A DNA stretch of 16,164 nt from an uncultured Kiritimatiellota bacterium (lineage in GTDB: Bacteria > Verrucomicrobiota > Kiritimatiellia > RFP12 > UBA1067): NCBI GenBank assembly GCA_934643865.1, contig CAKUCX010000075.1, positions 1 to 16,164 on the forward strand, written 5' to 3'. Below are positions 13,420-16,164 of the stretch, piece after piece. The notes beneath the pieces were generated by a model that saw only the letters and a program-made list of their open reading frames with translations, did no database searches and was not told where the DNA came from. Made by a program: the position numbers and the translations under genes. How positions within the stretch are numbered: the first letter of the stretch is position 1; each line of letters begins with the position of its first letter.

Positions 13420-14613
13420 GTGCAGAAGCAGAAGGTCAGCTACGTCGAGCGCCTTGAGCATGCGCTCGTGAAGGTCATCCAGCAGCCGGGGGCGGACCAG
13501 AACCAGCCCACGGGGATGCGGATGGTCCTTGGGCTCCTCTCCGGGGCCTCGTGCGTGTTCCGGGCGGTCGTCGCGGTGCGCTACTTCTTCTACCGCGTCG
13601 GCATCCTCCGCCGCTTCCCGCTCGGCTGCCAGGTCATCTCGATCGGGAACGTCACGGCGGGCGGGACGGGCAAGACGCCCGTCACGGAGAAGTTCGCGCG
13701 CGAACTGACGGCGATGGGGCGCAGGGTGGCGATCCTCTCGCGCGGCTACCGCCGCAAGGAGCGGCCGTGGTGGCAGCGGATGTTCTCGGCCGTCATCGAG
13801 CCGCCGCTCGTCGTCTCGGACGGCAAGCGCATCCGCCTCGACGCGGCGACGGGCGGCGACGAGCCCTACATGCTCGCCGCCAACCTGCCGGGCGTGTGCG
13901 TCGTCGTCGACCGCAACCGCGTGAAGGCGGGGCGCTACGCGATCTCGCGCTTCGGGTGCGACACGCTCATCCTCGACGACGGCTTCCAGTACCAGCGCCT
14001 CAAGCACTCGCACGAAGTCGTGCTCGTCGACAAGACAAACCCCTTCGGGAACGGCCACATGCTGCCGCGTGGCGTCCTGCGCGAGCCGGCGGGCCACATC
14101 GCCCGCGCGGACGTCATCTTCATCACGAAGTCGGATGGCCGCACGGAGAACATCGTGAAGCAGATCCGCGCGTGCAACCAGAAGGCCGAGATCATCGAGT
14201 GCCGCCACGCGCCGCGCCTCCTGAAGGACGTGTGGAGCCGCGAGGAGCTGCCGCTCGCGTGGCTGAAGGGCAAGACGCTCACCACGCTCTCCGGCATCGC
14301 CGTGCCGCAGGGCTTCGAGGACTCCCTCCGGCGGCTCGGCGCGAAGGTCATCTGGTGCGAGCGCTACGCGGACCACCACCGCTACGACTCCTCCGAGATC
14401 CTCTACGCGCTCAACAAGACGGCCGACCTCCGCGCGGACGCGCTCATCACGACGGAGAAGGACGCCGTGCGCTTCCCGCGCTTCGAGACCACCCCCGTGC
14501 CGTGCTACTACCTGCGCGTCGACATCGAGATCCTCAAGGGCGCGGAGAACTTCGCCGCCGCCGTGCAGCACATCTGCAACCGGAAGGCGCGCGCAGATCC
14601 CGCACCGGCGTGA
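13420..14613 (+). CDS. lpxK: Tetraacyldisaccharide 4'-kinase LpxK
   Basis: LpxK (397 aa) phosphorylates the 4' position of the lipid A disaccharide precursor at the inner face of the inner membrane, the step after LpxB. The P-loop is in GNVTAGGTGKTPVTEKFA (Lys85). Further family segments are VAILSRGYRRK, GGDEPYMLA, VVVDRNRVKAG, LILDDGFQYQRLKHSHEVVL and LPRGVLREP. The start is GTG 13420, the first start after an in-frame TAA at 13402; only a weak AAGGA lies about 12 nt upstream. The protein is longer than most LpxK (about 310-350 aa) because of about 40 extra N-terminal residues, which look helical (VERLEHALVKVIQQ); internal ATGs at codons 33 and 35 are alternatives. The gene clusters with ybeY and lpxB. 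Confidence 0.93.
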   Translation: MQKQKVSYVERLEHALVKVIQQPGADQNQPTGMRMVLGLLSGASCVFRAVVAVRYFFYRVGILRRFPLGCQVISIGNVTAGGTGKTPVTEKFARELTAMGRRVAILSRGYRRKERPWWQRMFSAVIEPPLVVSDGKRIRLDAATGGDEPYMLAANLPGVCVVVDRNRVKAGRYAISRFGCDTLILDDGFQYQRLKHSHEVVLVDKTNPFGNGHMLPRGVLREPAGHIARADVIFITKSDGRTENIVKQIRACNQKAEIIECRHAPRLLKDVWSREELPLAWLKGKTLTTLSGIAVPQGFEDSLRRLGAKVIWCERYADHHRYDSSEILYALNKTADLRADALITTEKDAVRFPRFETTPVPCYYLRVDIEILKGAENFAAAVQHICNRKARADPAPA

Positions 14614-14650
14614 CGGCCCCGGCCGCTCCCGTTCGACGCCCCTGCGGCGG

Positions 14651-14662
14651 TTTTGGTATAAT
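14651..14662 (+). promoter_or_regulatory. Promoter of ybeY-lpxB
   Basis: TTTTGGTATAAT (consensus -10 at 14657-14662, TGn extension) lies in the 61-bp gap after lpxK. Transcription should begin near 14669, about six bases before the ybeY ATG at 14675; no Shine-Dalgarno sequence is present. A poor -35 candidate is TTCGAC at 14632-14637 with a 19-bp spacer. Confidence 0.75.
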
Positions 14663-14674
14663 GCGCCCTACGCG

Positions 14675-15151
14675 ATGCGAATTGAATTGACAGGCTCCGT
14701 GCCGAAGGACTTCGGCCTGACGAAGCGCGAGGCGGCGGCCGCCGCCTCGTTCTTCGCGGCGCGCGCGTGCGCGCGGGCGGGCGGCGCGTGGCACGAGGTC
14801 GTCGTCCATCTCGTGCGCGACGCCGCGTCTGACGGGCTCCACCGCGCGATCATGGGCTGCGCGGGCGCGACGGACGTCATCACGCAGGCCTACGACGCGA
14901 TCCCCCCCGAGCCGCCGGGCCTGTCGGGCGAGCTCTTCGTGAACGTCGACCAGGCGCGGCGCGCGGCCCCGCGCCGGTCCGGCTGGAGCGCCGCGAAGGA
15001 GCTGCTCCTCTACATCGCGCACGGCATGGACCACCTTTCAGGCGCGGACGACCGCGCGCCCGCCGGCTACGCCGCCATGCGGCGGCGCGAGCTCGGATGG
15101 CTGCGCGCGCACGCGGGAAAAAAGGGGAAGGCGCGGTGCGCGCGCCGCTGA
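14675..15151 (+). CDS. ybeY: Endoribonuclease YbeY, variant zinc motif
   Basis: YbeY (158 aa) is a small zinc-dependent protein involved in 16S rRNA 3'-end maturation and ribosome quality control. The family signature TDVIT (residues 66-70, where TDVLS is usual) and the strand GELFVNVD are followed by the metal motif in YIAHGMDHLSGADD. The usual motif is HGxLHLxGYDH with three His; here His116 and His120 are kept but the third position is Asp126. Asp could still bind zinc, so this is a variant rather than clear inactivation. ATG 14675 is set by the promoter directly upstream. The 3' end overlaps lpxB by 16 nt, which couples lipid A synthesis to a ribosome maturation gene. Confidence 0.83.
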   Translation: MRIELTGSVPKDFGLTKREAAAAASFFAARACARAGGAWHEVVVHLVRDAASDGLHRAIMGCAGATDVITQAYDAIPPEPPGLSGELFVNVDQARRAAPRRSGWSAAKELLLYIAHGMDHLSGADDRAPAGYAAMRRRELGWLRAHAGKKGKARCARR

Positions 15152-16164
15152 GGGTCCTCCTCCTCGCGGGCGAGGAGTCGGGCGTCCTCTACGCCCGGCA
15201 GCTCAGGGACGCCCTCGCCCGGATGGCGGAGGGCGCCGTCTTCCGGGGCTACGACACGGAGGGCTTCAAGACGGGCGACCTCGCCGTCATGGGCTTCTGG
15301 CCCGTCATCCGGCGGCTCTTCTACTTCCTCGGCGTCGCGCGCGCGCTCCGGCGCGTCATCCGAAACTGGAAGCCCGACGTCGTCGTCACCGTCGACTACC
15401 CCGGCCTCAACCTGAAGCTCGCGGCCTACGCGAAGGCGCGCGGCATCCCCGCCGTCCACCTCGTCTGCCCGCAGGTCTGGGCCTGGCACCGGGGGCGCAT
15501 TCCGAAAGTGGCCGCCGCGCTCACGAAGCTCCTCTGCTTCTTCCCGTTCGAGCCCGCGCTCTTCACGGGGACGGGCCTCGACGCGCGCTTCATCGGCCAT
15601 CCGCTCGTCGATGCGTTCAACGGGGCCGGGAAGGTCGAGGAGGGGGGGAAGATCCTCGCGCTCCTGCCGGGAAGCCGCGCGGGGGAGATCCGGCGGAACC
15701 TGCCGCGCCTCGTGGCGGCGCTGCCGCTTCTGGAGACGGACGGCGTGCGCGTCGTCGTGCCGGCGGCGAACGAGCAGGCCGACCGGGAGATCCGGCGGGT
15801 CCTCGCGGCGGCGCCGCACGGCGCGTGCGCGGTGGAGGTCCGGAGGGGCGGGGCGCGCGACCTCCTGCGGCGGGCGACGTGCGCGGCGGTGGCGAGCGGC
15901 ACGGCGACCCTTGAGGCGGCGCTCGCGCGCTGCCCGACGGTGCTCGTCTACGCGGTCTCGCCGCTTCTCGCCTGGTTCGCGCGCCGCGTCATCACCCAAA
16001 TCCACTACATCGGCCTCGCGAACGTCGTCTGGGAGAAGAGCGGCGGGACGGGCGCGCCGCCCATGCCCGAGCTCCTCCAGGAGGCGTTCACGCCCGCCGC
16101 CGTCGCGGCGCAGCTCGCGCCGCTTCTCGCGGACGCGGCGGCGCGCGCGGCCGCCGTCCGGCGC
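15136..16164 (+). CDS. lpxB: Lipid-A-disaccharide synthase LpxB (3' end beyond window)
   Basis: This 343-codon open frame is cut by the window edge (usual LpxB about 380 aa). LpxB is a GT19 glycosyltransferase that joins lipid X and UDP-diacylglucosamine at the inner membrane, just before the LpxK step. Segments seen in order are RVLLLAGEESGVLYARQL, VDYPGLNLKLAAYAKARGI, CPQVWAWHRGRI, FIGHPLVDAF, LLPGSRAGEIRRNLPRL, VASGTATLEAAL and IGLANVV followed by PMPELLQ. Start GTG 15136 lies inside ybeY in another frame, with AAGGGG about 8 nt upstream. Two differences from typical LpxB are visible near the N terminus: GEASGD reads GEESGV, and the usual GGPxM segment is shortened to RGYDTEGF. The rest of the fold looks intact. 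Confidence 0.93.
   Translation, partial: MRAPLRVLLLAGEESGVLYARQLRDALARMAEGAVFRGYDTEGFKTGDLAVMGFWPVIRRLFYFLGVARALRRVIRNWKPDVVVTVDYPGLNLKLAAYAKARGIPAVHLVCPQVWAWHRGRIPKVAAALTKLLCFFPFEPALFTGTGLDARFIGHPLVDAFNGAGKVEEGGKILALLPGSRAGEIRRNLPRLVAALPLLETDGVRVVVPAANEQADREIRRVLAAAPHGACAVEVRRGGARDLLRRATCAAVASGTATLEAALARCPTVLVYAVSPLLAWFARRVITQIHYIGLANVVWEKSGGTGAPPMPELLQEAFTPAAVAAQLAPLLADAAARAAAVRR

Overview
This is a GC-rich bacterial chromosomal window carrying twelve recognisable protein genes, the 3' end of a 5S rRNA and a cluster of palindromic repeats. Lipid A genes (lpxK, lpxB), a periplasmic SurA-like chaperone and type IV pilus motor ATPases show a didermal, LPS-making bacterium. The mix of a secreted-type FAD oxidoreductase beside a GH2 beta-mannosidase, together with these envelope genes, suggests the PVC group (Verrucomicrobiota/Kiritimatiellota-like). 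That placement is inference from gene content and style, not from a phylogeny.

Layout. Positions 1-72 are the end of a 5S rRNA, so an rRNA operon runs into the window from the left. It is followed by a strong intrinsic terminator (103-141) whose T-tract abuts the extended -10 of the next gene. Next, on the + strand, come a beta-mannosidase (215-2557) and an FAD-dependent oxidoreductase with a Tat-like signal (2618-4060), probably one sugar-related catabolic transcript. A promoter at 4115-4143 then drives pilB-pilT-pilB (4157-8653), three secretion/pilus ATPases in one operon without the platform protein or pilins.

Positions 8654-9114 hold no gene. They contain three copies of a ~96-nt palindromic element plus related spacer repeats, between convergent pilB and rsmA. 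The - strand then carries surA-like chaperone -> rsmA (GTGA overlap), and an AEC-family transporter -> mnmE (GTGA overlap). From a divergent promoter region near 13205-13265, the + strand carries lpxK, ybeY and lpxB (cut by the window end), so lipid A synthesis is linked to an rRNA-maturation endonuclease.

The most interesting feature is regulatory. Four transcription units (pilB, surA-like, AEC transporter, ybeY) have a good -10 box (TATACT, TATGCT, TATAAT, TATAAT) placed so that transcription should begin within about 0-7 nt of the start codon, and none of these four has a Shine-Dalgarno sequence. The internal or long-leader genes in the same window do have one. This looks like a habitual leaderless or near-leaderless expression mode using a shared TTTTGGTATAAT-type promoter. 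Other points of interest are the repeat family that supplies the rsmA stop codon, a small ORF in frame ahead of lpxK, a parvulin without its histidines and a YbeY with a His-to-Asp change in the zinc motif. I did not find a clearly novel defence or mobile system.
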